DNA from: CBDFKS01 sp965248905
GTDB taxonomy: Bacteria > Chloroflexota > Dehalococcoidia > Lucifugimonadales > JAGWBF01
NCBI GenBank assembly: GCA_965248905.1
Contig: CBDFKS010000007.1
Coordinates: forward strand, 2,046,001-2,110,000
Direction: 5' to 3'
Length of the DNA stretch: 64,000 nt
Numbering within the stretch: the first letter of the stretch is position 1; the number at the start of each line of letters is the position of its first letter. Shown here piece after piece: positions 43,127 to 54,496 of this stretch. The notes under the pieces were generated by a model. It ran no database searches. It was not told where the DNA came from and saw only the letters and a list, made by a program, of their open reading frames with translations. Both the position numbers and the translations under genes were made by a program.

Positions 43127-43340
43127 AGTCCGCCCTCCTTTCGCTCGGCATTGCTGAGACTGTGCACAAGGGCATTCTAAGGGTGGCAAGGTGAGCTGTC
43201 CAACCCCCAGTATAATCTTTGGCTCTGTAAAAGGTTGCGATTGAAGTAAAAAGGGAGGACTTCGCAAGTTTTTCGTCTCGGCCGTGAACATCCCAGACAA
43301 CCGGGAGAGATGCGGAGGCTTAGAGCGTCTAACAAAACCA

Positions 43341-43806
43341 TTATTGGAACAGAAAGCGAGAGCAGATGATGGCACAACCTATGGCCAAGAAAGCCTCATG
43401 TATGTCTGCCCTGCGCTCATATCGAACCCGTAAGCGTCGGAACTGATGAAGCCAACTCAGGCTTCTCTCAACCACCCATCTATGCACACCCAACCCGCTG
43501 CCATGCGGCTCACCTCGCTTGGCCAGCAGCGGCCAGATATGTCGCTTCTTCAACTCCTTGCGAACAGGCTCAGAGTCATACCCTCTGTCTCCCTGCGCCT
43601 GAAGAGGACGCTTGCGAGGCCTGCCTCGCTTGCCCTTGACAGCAGGTATGGCATCCACCAACTCAAGGGCTTGGGTGACATCGTGAGCGTTCGCGCCAGT
43701 CAACCTGACCGCCAGTGGAATGCCCTGGGCATCGGTTATGATATGATGCTTGCTACCCGCCTTCGCCCTGTCCGTGGGGTTGGGGCCTGTTTTCTGCCCC
43801 CAAAAA
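43341..43806 (-). CDS. IS5-family transposase, second frame (orfB)
   Basis: C-terminal catalytic part: from the slip site the frame reads WGQKTGPNPTDRAKAGSKHH, then LTGANAHDVTQALELVD, DRGYDSEPVRKELKKR and HRWVVERSLSWLHQFRRL. The second Asp (DRGYD) and the Glu (VERSLSW, followed by the Arg/Lys) of the DDE set are here. It is expressed only by a -1 frameshift from orfA. Confidence 0.82.
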
Positions 43807-44137
43807 CTGCTCGCACTGAAGCACTGTCCAGCACTGCGCGAGTCCAGTCTATGCGCTCAGCTGCTTGCAGGCGCTCAAGGCATACCAAGTGGATGCGCTC
43901 CCAGACTCCCGACTGGTGCCAATCTCTGAGGCGCCTCCAGCAGGTCATCCCACTGCCACAGTCCATCTCCTTGGGTAGGTCTTCCCAGCCAATGCCTGTC
44001 TTTAGCACGAACAGTATCCCACTTAGGACCTGTCTGTCAGGTATCCTGGGCCTTCCTCCTTTCGGCTTCGGTGGTTGTGGCGGCAGTAAAGGTTGCACCA
44101 GTTCCCAGAATTCATCGCTTACAAGGGGCTTAGACAT
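43736..44137 (-). CDS. IS5-family transposase, first frame (orfA)
   Basis: N-terminal part, MSKPLVSDEFWELVQPLLPP, FVLKTGIGWEDLPKEMDCGSG, and the first catalytic Asp in VLDSASVRAVFGG. A T5G5 run (43806-43797 on this strand) allows a -1 slip into orfB, the usual arrangement for IS427-type elements, so this is likely programmed frameshifting rather than damage. Confidence 0.85.
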   Translation of the reverse strand: MSKPLVSDEFWELVQPLLPPQPPKPKGGRPRIPDRQVLSGILFVLKTGIGWEDLPKEMDCGSGMTCWRRLRDWHQSGVWERIHLVCLERLQAAERIDWTRAVLDSASVRAVFGGRKQAPTPRTGRRRVASIIS

Positions 44138-44206
44138 TAGGTCATCCTCCTCCAGAGAATGTCCAGATTCTAACCCCTTTTATTAGGTTTTGTTAGACGC
44201 TCTTAG

Positions 44207-46171
44207 CTAATTCCTCTCGGCCAGTGCTCGAAGTGCATCGACCAAGCCCGGCACCTGGTCCGCTCCGGCGGGACTCGTTATAGACGATCCTCGAAAGTCT
44301 TCGCCAATCAGCTGAAACCTCCCGCCGAGGTGAGTGGCGAGAAATGCTTCGGCTACGGCGGTGAAAGAGAGGCGGTTCTCTGGCCGCGCGAATCCGTGTC
44401 CCTCGTCCGTGTAAAGGAGATACGCCACCGGGATGTTCTTACGTTGCATCTCTCGGACGATTTGGTCCGACTCAGTCTGTTTAACTCGCGGGTCGTTGGC
44501 GCCTTGGCCAATTAATAGTGGCCGCTTGATCCTATCCACGTGAAACAGGGGAGACCGCTGCTCCAGAAATGCCCGACCCTCTTCCGTCCTGTGGTCGCCG
44601 ACCCGGCTTGCCCACATATCGATGGCGGGCCTCCAGTAGGCCGGAATGGACTCGATCAAGGTTACCAGGTTCGATGGGCCGACCATTGCTACTCCGCACG
44701 CGAACCTCTCCGGAGTGAAAGTCAAACCGACCAGGGTGGCGTACCCGCCGTAGCTGCCACCCGTGATGGCGATACGTTGAGGGTCAGCTATCCCGGCTTC
44801 CACCGCCCATTGGACGGCGTCCATCAGGTCATGGTGCATCTTGCCGCCCCATTCCATGTTAGCAGCGTTGATAAATCCTTTTCCTAGCCCTGTGGAACCC
44901 CGGAAGTTGACGCTTAGAGCCACGTACCCGCGGTTGGCCATCATCTGATGATCGGGGTTGTACCCCCACTCGTCCCGGCCCCATGGCCCCCCGTGCACCA
45001 GCACGACCATCGGCAGGGGCATCTCCGGCCGTCCAGCGCCGTCGCTTCCCGCGGGAAGGCTGTAGTAGCTCACCAACTCCAACCCATCGCGAGACTTAAT
45101 ACTTACCGGATGCATCTTCACTAGCGGTAACCCTTCAAGGGCCTGTCGGTTGGTAAATAGGAACTCTGCTCTCTGTCGCTCACGGTCGTACTGGTAGTAG
45201 CGCACCGGCCCGTCGTCGATAAGGTAGGCGACGATCCATACCCCGTCGTCCAGGGACCGGCTCACGACCTCCAGGTCCCCGTCGGAGACGGTCCGGAGAT
45301 AGGTGAGATCCGGCTCGATGGCGTTATCCAAAATAAGCCACTCTTTGCGCTGGTGGGTGAAGGCGACCGCCTGCACATGCTTCTCCACCGGATGGACTAC
45401 TACGTCGCTGATATCAGCCCGGCGATCTCCCGCGAGGTTGGTTTCCTGGCCGGTATCCAGGTTGATGCTCGTCAGAGCCGCGGTGTCCCTGTTCCGGCTA
45501 TCAAACATGTAAAGTATCCTGCCGCTCTTATCGAAACCTACGGGGGAGGTGGTAAGGCTGTCCTCCATGGCGACTCGCATGAAGTGCTCCCAGGCGTCAC
45601 CATCAGCCGGTGTCAGGAGCTCCATTCCGCCATCCAAAGTGAATCGCATTGCGAATCGTACATCGTATTCGTCGTCGGTCATGAACCCGATGAAGCCGGT
45701 GTTCTCCATGACGAGCTGTTTTTGGCCGGTGGTGATGTTAATACGGTACAGATCGTGGTACTGGGCATCGCGGTCATTGAGACCCGCGATTATCTCTTGA
45801 GGGAAGTTGGGGCTGACCTCCTGTATCCGGGCCTGAACACCATCCATCGGGGTCAGGTCGACGGTCTGGCCGGTGGACAAGTCAACACTGTACACCCGCC
45901 AGTTCTCGTCTCCGCCCTTGTCTTGGAGGTATAGGATGTGCTGGCTGGTGTATGCCCAGAAGAAGGTACGTATGCCCCGTACCCTGTCGTTGGTCACCGG
46001 CTTCGCGGCCGAGGGATCAGAAGACGGTCCCACCCAGACGTTGAGCACGCCATCGACCGGGGATAGATAGGCAATGCCGGTTCCGTCGGGGCTGATCCTG
46101 GGCATGGCCTTATCGGGGTTGCCGAAAAGGACTTCCCTAGGGATGAGTGGAATATCTTCTCGCTCTGTCAT
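44207..46171 (-). CDS. S9-family peptidase (prolyl oligopeptidase/acylaminoacyl peptidase type)
   Basis: About 654 residues from ATG 46171 (a longer start at 46210 exists). N-terminal beta-propeller (ISPDGTGIAYLSPVDGVLNV; WAYTSQHILYLQDKGGDENW), then alpha/beta hydrolase: VVLVHGGPWGRDEWGYNP, NFRGSTGLGKGF, nucleophile Ser in TGGSYGGYATLVG, Asp in QGANDPRVKQTES, His in TDEGHGFARPEN. All catalytic residues are present. No signal peptide, so probably cytoplasmic cleavage of short peptides. A promoter lies at 46299-46328. An IS5 element sits one base past its stop and leaves it intact. Confidence 0.92.
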   Translation of the reverse strand: MTEREDIPLIPREVLFGNPDKAMPRISPDGTGIAYLSPVDGVLNVWVGPSSDPSAAKPVTNDRVRGIRTFFWAYTSQHILYLQDKGGDENWRVYSVDLSTGQTVDLTPMDGVQARIQEVSPNFPQEIIAGLNDRDAQYHDLYRINITTGQKQLVMENTGFIGFMTDDEYDVRFAMRFTLDGGMELLTPADGDAWEHFMRVAMEDSLTTSPVGFDKSGRILYMFDSRNRDTAALTSINLDTGQETNLAGDRRADISDVVVHPVEKHVQAVAFTHQRKEWLILDNAIEPDLTYLRTVSDGDLEVVSRSLDDGVWIVAYLIDDGPVRYYQYDRERQRAEFLFTNRQALEGLPLVKMHPVSIKSRDGLELVSYYSLPAGSDGAGRPEMPLPMVVLVHGGPWGRDEWGYNPDHQMMANRGYVALSVNFRGSTGLGKGFINAANMEWGGKMHHDLMDAVQWAVEAGIADPQRIAITGGSYGGYATLVGLTFTPERFACGVAMVGPSNLVTLIESIPAYWRPAIDMWASRVGDHRTEEGRAFLEQRSPLFHVDRIKRPLLIGQGANDPRVKQTESDQIVREMQRKNIPVAYLLYTDEGHGFARPENRLSFTAVAEAFLATHLGGRFQLIGEDFRGSSITSPAGADQVPGLVDALRALAERN

Positions 46172-46298
46172 TTCCTGGCTTGAGATTAATATGGTGGCTG
46201 CAACCTGCATTCACACCCTTAGAGCAGCAGCTATCTCTAATCTTCCAACCTGGTAAGGTGGGGATGGCCTTGGCTCAATATCGATGAAGCTACGCGGG

Positions 46299-46328
46299 AG
46301 TATAAAGGGGAGATCAAGCGAGTGTCAA
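46299..46328 (-). promoter_or_regulatory. Sigma-70-type promoter for the S9 peptidase
   Basis: On the minus strand TTGACA, 18 bp, TATACT. It drives the S9 peptidase gene with a leader of about 80-120 bases. Confidence 0.6.
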
Positions 46329-46592
46329 TCGGCTCCCCATCCAAAGCTGGCGCTCATCCTCCTTGGGGATTGTGTCGCACTCCCAAAGCGCACCTCTGGC
46401 GTCAAAGTCACCATCGTCGTAAAATAGAAGGCACCAAAAGGATTAGGTTTGGGCCCTATTTTTCGCTTCCAGTTTAGTCAGACTTTTCCCTACAATATCT
46501 CCCCACGTTCAGCAGTTAGGCGGTGGCGGCCTTGGCGAATCGTGTGATTTTTTCGTATTTACCCGATCCGGCTGGCTCGATCGATTGAATGG

Positions 46593-48737
<2,145 letters not shown>

Positions 48738-48994
48738 ATATAGCGGCAAGATCATCTTACGCCTATATTGAATTCAGTTACGCGGTTTCCCTGAATATGT
48801 AAGTTCCATCTTTCAGTTGCGACGACGCTATTAGGCTCTATATGGAGGAAAGGTTGATAGGAACGATAAGTGCCCTTGTGGTAGCGGAAAGAAGTATAAA
48901 AGATGTCAGGGGCGCTAAAAAAGGGACCCAAAGCATCCAACATCCGGTGCCAGTCACGCTACCTGCTGTAACCACCTGAGGGCCGATAGACGGT

Positions 48995-50122
48995 ATGGAA
49001 CAGAAGTGGTCGATTCCGATCGAACCCTTAACCACCTCAGGCCAGGTTTCTGACCTAGCGCGTATCTTATTTCAGGAACGCTGTATCGCTATAGATACCG
49101 AGTCAAACAGTCGGCACAGATACCCCGAGAGAGTCTGTTTGGTTCAAGTGGCGACTACTAGCAAAGTGTACCTAATCGATACGCTTGCAGTCGATGATAT
49201 GAGACCAATAGGCGAAGTGTTGGCGGACGAGACGGTGGTAAAGGTGATTCAGGGCGCTGAGTACGACATACGGTGCCTGGATAGAGCGTGGGGATTTCGG
49301 GTACGCAACCTCTTCGACACGTCCATCGCAGCCCGCTTTGTCGGTCTGAAGCAGATCGGGCTGTCAGCTCTGACTGAGGCTTTGCTAGGGGTACACGTCC
49401 CAAAAGATGCCCGGATCCAAAAAAGTGACTGGTCCCATCGGCCGCTCAGTCAGGAGGCCTTAAATTACGCAGCTACGGATGTCTGGTATCTTCTGAGTAT
49501 CCGGAAGGCGCTTGAGACCAGGCTGCGAATCCTCTCAAGGTCTCCATGGGTTTCTGAGGAGTGCGCTCGCTTGGAAGAGATCCGTTACGTTGCCCCGGAT
49601 CCGGAAACGGCGTTTTTATCGTTGAAAGGGAGCCGCAGGCTAGACGGGCAAAAAAAGGCGATCTTGAAACGGCTATTCATGTTGCGAGAAGCCGAGGCTC
49701 GGCGTCGCAACCGGCCTCCCTACTATGTTCTGCCACACGAAACTCTGGTCCATTTGGCGTCCAATCCTACTGCCGATCTAGCCCAAATCCCCTTACTCAG
49801 GAGGCAAGTTGAGTCCCGTTTTGGCAGACTCCTGAGTGCGACTCTTCACGAGGGATTGGCCGATCCACCAATCAGTATTCCAATCCGTTACAGCACACAA
49901 CCCCTGACACCGATTGAAATTGAGCGTCTGCAGATATTGAAGAAGTGGAGAGCAAACCAGGGGATTCAGCTGTCTATTGACCCTGCGCTAGTATGGCCGA
50001 TGGCAAGCCTGGAACGTATCGCGAAAGCCCCACATACATTGGATGCTGAGCTCGGGTCAGCTGAGGTAAGGCAGTGGCAACGTGAACGATTCGCAACGTC
50101 ATTAAGGGCTTCCCTAGTCTAG
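48995..50122 (+). CDS. rnd: Ribonuclease D
   Basis: A 375-residue RNase D. DEDD exonuclease motifs: AIDTESNSRHRYPERVCLVQ (DxE), VIQGAEYDIRCLDRAWG, LNYAATDVWYLLSI (Y...D). Then an HRDC domain (ILKRLFMLREAEARRRNRPPY, LPHETLVHLASNPTADL) and a C-terminal HRDC-like part. The length fits bacterial Rnd. It trims tRNA 3' ends. Start at ATG 48995; it is probably monocistronic. Confidence 0.92.
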   Translation: MEQKWSIPIEPLTTSGQVSDLARILFQERCIAIDTESNSRHRYPERVCLVQVATTSKVYLIDTLAVDDMRPIGEVLADETVVKVIQGAEYDIRCLDRAWGFRVRNLFDTSIAARFVGLKQIGLSALTEALLGVHVPKDARIQKSDWSHRPLSQEALNYAATDVWYLLSIRKALETRLRILSRSPWVSEECARLEEIRYVAPDPETAFLSLKGSRRLDGQKKAILKRLFMLREAEARRRNRPPYYVLPHETLVHLASNPTADLAQIPLLRRQVESRFGRLLSATLHEGLADPPISIPIRYSTQPLTPIEIERLQILKKWRANQGIQLSIDPALVWPMASLERIAKAPHTLDAELGSAEVRQWQRERFATSLRASLV

Positions 50123-50170
50123 CTGAATACAGCGCCTCACAAACTGCCCGCTTAAACTATGGAGGTCAAG

Positions 50171-50300
50171 ATGCAAAGTGCCATCAACTTCAGCAAAGCC
50201 TACGGAGACCGGGTTCTGTTCAGTCATCTAAACCTTAACATCGCAACCGGAGAGTGCATGCTCTGATCGGCGCCACCGGTTGGGGCAAGACAACTGTTAG
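50171..50300 (+). pseudogene. ABC transporter ATPase N-terminal fragment
   Basis: From ATG 50171 (GGAGG 6 bases upstream) the frame reads INFSKAYGDRVLFSHLNLNI then ATGEC and stops. One missing base near 50260 restores ALIGATGWGKTTV, a Walker A loop (50269-50292). After that the homology ends. It is a truncated and frameshifted ABC ATPase; the rest of the gene is absent. Confidence 0.7.
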
Positions 50301-50744
50301 CAGCCAGCAAAAATGGGACACAATGGAAGCCGACCAGAACACTGTCCGGGAATGCCAGAAAGAAGTCCTTTTGGATATGCTGACTATACTCCTTTAGTGG
50401 ATAGCACCAGTTGGACTCCTCTTCTGGAGCGTAGGAAACGCGGGCCACGGTGGCTTGAATTCCTTTGTTGGGTTTGTTTAGTTGCATCTACCGTTTCTAG
50501 TCAGCCTGCTGACCCACCGGGTCGCCATCACTATTCGCCCATAGTGGATGTGTACCGAAGAACACACTTGCCCGGCGCCTGGTGTTTCAGCTCGCTGAGA
50601 TAGCAGTACCTCGGGTGTATTTCAGCAAATGCTGGAGCGTGTCCGGGCAGTCCCAGTCCGCAGAGATGGATCTTGACGGCAGTAATGTTATGGATGCTGA
50701 TACATTTAGTGAGTCCGCTGTAGTGGAAACCGGAATGAGCACTA
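50301..50744. other. Gap without recognised genes
   Basis: About 440 bases between the ABC fragment and the IS630 element. It contains the possible dispersed element copy at 50357-50435. Otherwise nothing supported. Confidence 0.4.
50357..50435. repeat. Possible dispersed element, copy Y
   Basis: AGAAAGAAGTCCTTTTGG, ACCAGTTG, GGACTCC and GGAGCGTAGG in the same order as at 39595-39674. Confidence 0.3.
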
Positions 50745-50757
50745 GTACTCAGTCAAC

Positions 50758-51455
50758 CTAATTGTTGGCAGGATAGAGATGGTGAAGCTTGACTCGGGCG
50801 TCCACAGTGGAGAATCTCCAGTCAATGGTTGCTCCGGCTTGGTTTCGTTCTGCCTCCAGGGCCGCGATCTCGCCACTCAAAGTCTCTTCATCGGCAATAC
50901 GCCGGCGCAGGACTCGCCTGGCCAAGACACTGAACTCGATCTCTGCCATGTTGAGCCAACTACCGTGCTTGGGAGTGTAGTGAAACTCCAAGCGTTTGCG
51001 TATTCGCCTAGCCTCCTTGGGCTCGAAGGTTTCGTAGAGGGAAGCTGGTTTGTGGGTGTTGAGGTTGTCCAGCACCACCCGGATCTTCTCGGACGCTGGG
51101 TAAGCTTCATCGGCCAGCCACCGCATCTGCTTAGCGAAGTCCACCATGGTACGACGTTCGGTCACTGCCACATGCCTCCAGCCCGCCAGGGGCTCGCACA
51201 GCATGAACAGGTTTCGGGTGCCATTGCGCTGGTACTCGTAATCGTATCGCTCCCGTCGTGCCGGCTTGGGCGGGATCGGAGACCTCTTTTCCGCCAGCAA
51301 CTGCTTGGAGGTCTCGTCGAAACAGACCACCGGGCGCTCTGGGTCATAGGGTTCCGCGTAAAGGTCCAGCACATCCTCCATACACGCCACAAACTCGGCG
51401 CTCACCTGGGGAATACACCACTCCTTCTTCTGCCACGGCTTGAGACTGTTTTTTT
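50758..51455 (-). CDS. IS630-family transposase, second frame (orfB)
   Basis: Catalytic DDE domain: RPVVCFDETSKQLLAEKRSP, VVLDNLNTHKPASLYETF, FHYTPKHGSWLNMAEIEFSV, the D...D...E set of IS630. From the slip site the frame begins NSLKPWQKKEWCIPQVSAEF. It is made by frameshifting from orfA. It ends with LHHLYPANN eleven bases inside the terminal repeat. Confidence 0.85.
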
Positions 51456-51881
51456 CAACCGCTTGCGAATTCCCTCGTGGGACATGGAGGGCGCCAGCCC
51501 CAACTCCACCACCTTGTTTGCCAGGAGCCGCAGGGTCCAGTGGTCATGGCCTGGGGGGGCCTCGCTGCACGCCAGGGCAATCAGGTGCGCTTCCCCCCGC
51601 TCATCCAGTTTGGTCGGATGTCCTGGCCGAGGATCTTCCTCCAAGGCCCGCTTCAGTCCTCCCTCCAGGTACCGCCGCTTGGTACGGCACACCGTACCCG
51701 CAGACGTGTCCAGCGCCTCCACGATGCGCATCACCCCCCAGCCCGTATCTGCCTTTAGCAGAATACGGGCCCGGGCAACCTTTCGCGCTGGGCTCTTTCC
51801 CCCGCGAATCAGTCGTTCCAACTGGTCTCGTTCTTCCCTTTCCAACCGGACCACATACCGTTCTCGTCCCATGGCTGCCAC
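51402..51881 (-). CDS. IS630-family transposase, first frame (orfA)
   Basis: N-terminal helix-turn-helix part: YVVRLEREERDQLERLIRGG, ARILLKADTGWGVMRIVEAL, GTVCRTKRRYLEGGL, RPGHPTKLDERGEAHLIAL. A seven-A run (51455-51449 on this strand) followed by C gives an A-AAA-AAC slip site for a -1 shift into orfB. This is likely the natural expression mode. Confidence 0.85.
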   Translation of the reverse strand: MAAMGRERYVVRLEREERDQLERLIRGGKSPARKVARARILLKADTGWGVMRIVEALDTSAGTVCRTKRRYLEGGLKRALEEDPRPGHPTKLDERGEAHLIALACSEAPPGHDHWTLRLLANKVVELGLAPSMSHEGIRKRLKKTVSSRGRRRSGVFPR

Positions 51882-52133
51882 CCTCCTACGTCAACACTCC
51901 TAAAAAAGGGTAGCAACCTTAGACGTTTTCTTAAACAATTACCAAAACCGAGTTGACTGAGTACTAGTTGCGAAGAGGAGGGAAAAGTTGGCACCAAGGA
52001 GCAGGAAAGGGGCTATAGGCTGGCGATCGACAACAGGATTTGCGAGGCAACGATACTCATTGACGGTGGGGCACATAGCCTGTAATCTAGGCTCACTCAT
52101 ATCCTATAACCTATTAGAGAAAAGGAGTATTGA

Positions 52134-52997
52134 ATGGCTATCAGTACGGAAAGGTATGATGTTGGCATCGCGGACGTGGAATACCTGCGTCACGGAGACA
52201 CCCCCCTATTGGCGCGTCTTTTCAAGCCCAAGGGCAGCGGACCGTTCCCGATCATGCTTGAAGTGCATGGAGGGGCTTGGGTCATGGGAACTCGTGAGGA
52301 CGGCGACGAAGCCAACGAAGCGCTGGCTAAGACTGGTGTGATTGTGGCGGCATTGGATTTTCGTACGCAAGCACCCTATCCGGCCTCTGTGGCCGATGTC
52401 CACTACGCGGTCCGGTGGGCTAAGACGCAGGCTGCGTCGTGGAATGGCAATCATGACCGCATCGGCGCCATGGGCACTTCCAGTGGCGCCCACCAAGCCA
52501 TGCTGCTCGGCATGCGCCCGAACGATCCCCGCTACGCCGCTCTACCATCGCCGGCCGGAGCCGCGGCGCTGGATGGCGCCCTGGCCTGCGTGATAATGGT
52601 CTCTCCAGTGATTGATCCGCTGGGTCGCTATCTCTATGCCAAAGGCCTGCGGTCGGATTGCACGCCACCCCCAGGTATGGGCGAGCGGATACCCCCTATG
52701 CATGAGCAGTACTGGGGTACAGAAGAGGCCATGGCCGAGGGGGCCCCGGCGCGTATCCTTGAGCGTGGAGAGAAGACAGCCCTGCCGCCCACGCTGGCCC
52801 TTCGCCGCAGCAACGAAGATTCGCATCCGCGCCCAGATTTCGACGAGTTCATCTCACAATACCGCAAGGCCGGCGGCCAGATCGACGTGACCATCTTCGA
52901 GGAGGAGGGTGAAGGCGTATTCGGCGATCTCTCTTCTCAGGTCGCAGAACAGGCACTTGAGAAGATGGGCGCGTTCATCAATAAACACCTCGGCTAA
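52134..52997 (+). CDS. Alpha/beta hydrolase, HSL/carboxylesterase type
   Basis: A 287-residue hydrolase. Oxyanion-hole HGGAW, nucleophile Ser in GTSSGAHQAML, an Asp candidate in SNEDSHPRPDFDEF. The His usually found in a 'GE.HGF' turn is not there; the region reads EEEGEGVFGDLS, so the catalytic triad looks incomplete. The substrate is unknown. AAAGGAG lies 8 bases before the ATG. It is followed after 294 bases by a second hydrolase. Confidence 0.8.
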   Translation: MAISTERYDVGIADVEYLRHGDTPLLARLFKPKGSGPFPIMLEVHGGAWVMGTREDGDEANEALAKTGVIVAALDFRTQAPYPASVADVHYAVRWAKTQAASWNGNHDRIGAMGTSSGAHQAMLLGMRPNDPRYAALPSPAGAAALDGALACVIMVSPVIDPLGRYLYAKGLRSDCTPPPGMGERIPPMHEQYWGTEEAMAEGAPARILERGEKTALPPTLALRRSNEDSHPRPDFDEFISQYRKAGGQIDVTIFEEEGEGVFGDLSSQVAEQALEKMGAFINKHLG

Positions 52998-53121
52998 GTC
53001 AGACAGTCTGGTGCGCGCTTCGCGAAGACACCAAGCCGCCGTACGCAAATACGCACAACGTGGGTCTACCGCTGATTTCTGATTTCTGACTTCGAACAGT
53101 TGTGCAGGTGGATGCTTAGAG

Positions 53122-53150
53122 TTGACAGGTATCCAGAGGAGACACATACT
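53122..53150 (+). promoter_or_regulatory. Sigma-70-type promoter
   Basis: TTGACA, 17 bp, CATACT, upstream of the hydrolase at 53292. The leader is about 135 bases. Confidence 0.5.
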
Positions 53151-53291
53151 TGCTCTGTCGCGCTGAGGACCCGCTGAAGGCCCTGTGCACATTGTACAGG
53201 GAATCCCAGATTACAGAGCGCCAGGGCGAGGTGCTGCGACGCCGAGGCGTACACGCAAGCGGGACGCACTACTAAATAAGGAGTAACTGCT

Positions 53292-54050
53292 ATGCCGTTT
53301 CATACCAAAGGCGACGTCCGCATCCATTATGAGGAGGTCGGGTCCGGGTTCCCGCTTCTCGTCACCCCCGGCGGAGGCTTGAACTCCCTGATCAGCAATT
53401 GGCCTAACCAGGTGTTCAACGCGATGGAGGAGTTCAAGAACGACTTCCGCTGCATTACTATGGACCAGCGCAATGCCAACGGCGGCGAGTCCAGCGGGCC
53501 GATACCGGTTGACGACCCGTGGGGAGCCTTCGCCGATGACCAACTGGGACTGATGGACCACCTCGGCATACGGGAGTTCTACTTCATGGGCTATTGCATC
53601 GGTGGCCCGTTTGCACTCAAGCTCATGGAACGGGCTCCCGAACGCGTCGTGGCCGCCGTGCTCTGCCAGCCGGTTGGGCACAACATAAAATTCCCTGATT
53701 CTATGTACAACTCTGGTCGTGATGACTGGGCACCCGAGCTGTCCGCCCGGCGGCCTGATGTGACCATGGAGAGCTGTGGAGCATACCTGCACAACCTTTA
53801 CCGCGTCCAGCCGGACTTCGCGTACAGCGTGTCGCGCGACTTTGTGCGTTCGTGCCAGACGCCGATGCTGGTCATGCCTGACGACACACCATCGCACTCG
53901 TACGAGGCCGCCATGGATCTAGTAGCGTTGGCGCCTAAAGCCGAGGCGACGGTATATCCATGGAAAGAGCAAAAGGACGTGCTCGACAGGACAATTGACC
54001 AGGTGCGTGAATTTCTCCGGGCACATCAACCCGTGGCCGCTGCCAGCTGA
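53292..54050 (+). CDS. Alpha/beta hydrolase with Cys at the nucleophile site
   Basis: A 252-residue alpha/beta hydrolase: HYEEVGSGFPLLVTPGGG, ITMDQRNANGGES, DDQLGLMDHLGIREFYFMG, and the nucleophile elbow GYCIGGPFALK, where Ser is replaced by Cys as in dienelactone hydrolases. An acid residue is probably Asp in VMPDDTPSH, with His in the same turn. The sequence is otherwise of the peroxidase/esterase type. AAGGAG lies 7 bases before the ATG. The reaction is not known. Confidence 0.82.
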   Translation: MPFHTKGDVRIHYEEVGSGFPLLVTPGGGLNSLISNWPNQVFNAMEEFKNDFRCITMDQRNANGGESSGPIPVDDPWGAFADDQLGLMDHLGIREFYFMGYCIGGPFALKLMERAPERVVAAVLCQPVGHNIKFPDSMYNSGRDDWAPELSARRPDVTMESCGAYLHNLYRVQPDFAYSVSRDFVRSCQTPMLVMPDDTPSHSYEAAMDLVALAPKAEATVYPWKEQKDVLDRTIDQVREFLRAHQPVAAAS

Positions 54051-54425
54051 GACGGCGCTATAGGCCCTTTGCGCTCTAGCGATGGCGGCGTGGGGCGTCG
54101 ACACGCTGCAAGGGCCTGGGTCATGCCCGCTACCATCTCTAGAATCACACATCGCCTTTACCGAGGCCCGGAAGGCGTGGTTCCCCGCCTTCCCGATACG
54201 AATGCCATTGTCTGCTAGAAACTGATCGTCGAACCGGTCGACCTACTGGCCAGTTAACAATGGCAATTTGGTTTTAATTTGCAACTTGCTCAAGGCATCT
54301 ATTGCCTATGCACGCTAATATAGGGGACGGGTCTCTTCCAATATGTATGTCGAAGACACCCCCAAGAATAAGGCTCTAATTTATGCTACCTCGAAGTTGT
54401 TTCAAAAGCTCCATTCCCACAAATA
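54051..54425. other. Gap without recognised genes
   Basis: About 375 bases between the hydrolase gene and the next promoter. Nothing supported. Confidence 0.4.
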
Positions 54426-54454
54426 TTGACAGTCTCCAGGGTCCGGAGCATAAT
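54426..54454 (+). promoter_or_regulatory. Sigma-70-type promoter for the amidohydrolase
   Basis: TTGACA, 17 bp, CATAAT; the start point would be ~36 bases before the ATG at 54497. Confidence 0.7.
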
Positions 54455-54496
54455 TCTGGTCAAAAGAAGATCAGGAGAAACGCAGGAGAGTCAGAT

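Larger units (their letters stand above)
43323..44202 (-). mobile_element. IS5-family (IS427-like) insertion sequence, complete
   Basis: 880 bp with perfect 17-bp terminal inverted repeats GAGCGTCTAACAAAACC (43323-43339; complement at 44186-44202), flanked by TTA on both sides (43320-43322 and 44203-44205) as target duplication. It carries a transposase in two overlapping frames. It landed between the stop codon of the S9 peptidase gene (44207) and the PPOX gene without breaking either. Confidence 0.88.
50745..51964 (-). mobile_element. IS630-family insertion sequence, complete
   Basis: 1220 bp with 13-bp terminal inverted repeats GTACTCAGTCAAC (50745-50757; complement at 51952-51964), each flanked by TA (50743-50744, 51965-51966), the target duplication typical of the IS630/Tc1-mariner superfamily. 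It carries a two-frame transposase. The last 31 bp of a second copy remain at 8940-8970. Confidence 0.88.

Noticed and set aside
50171..50398. Functional ABC ATPase
   Set aside because: It stops after 31 codons, and after correction the homology ends just past Walker A.
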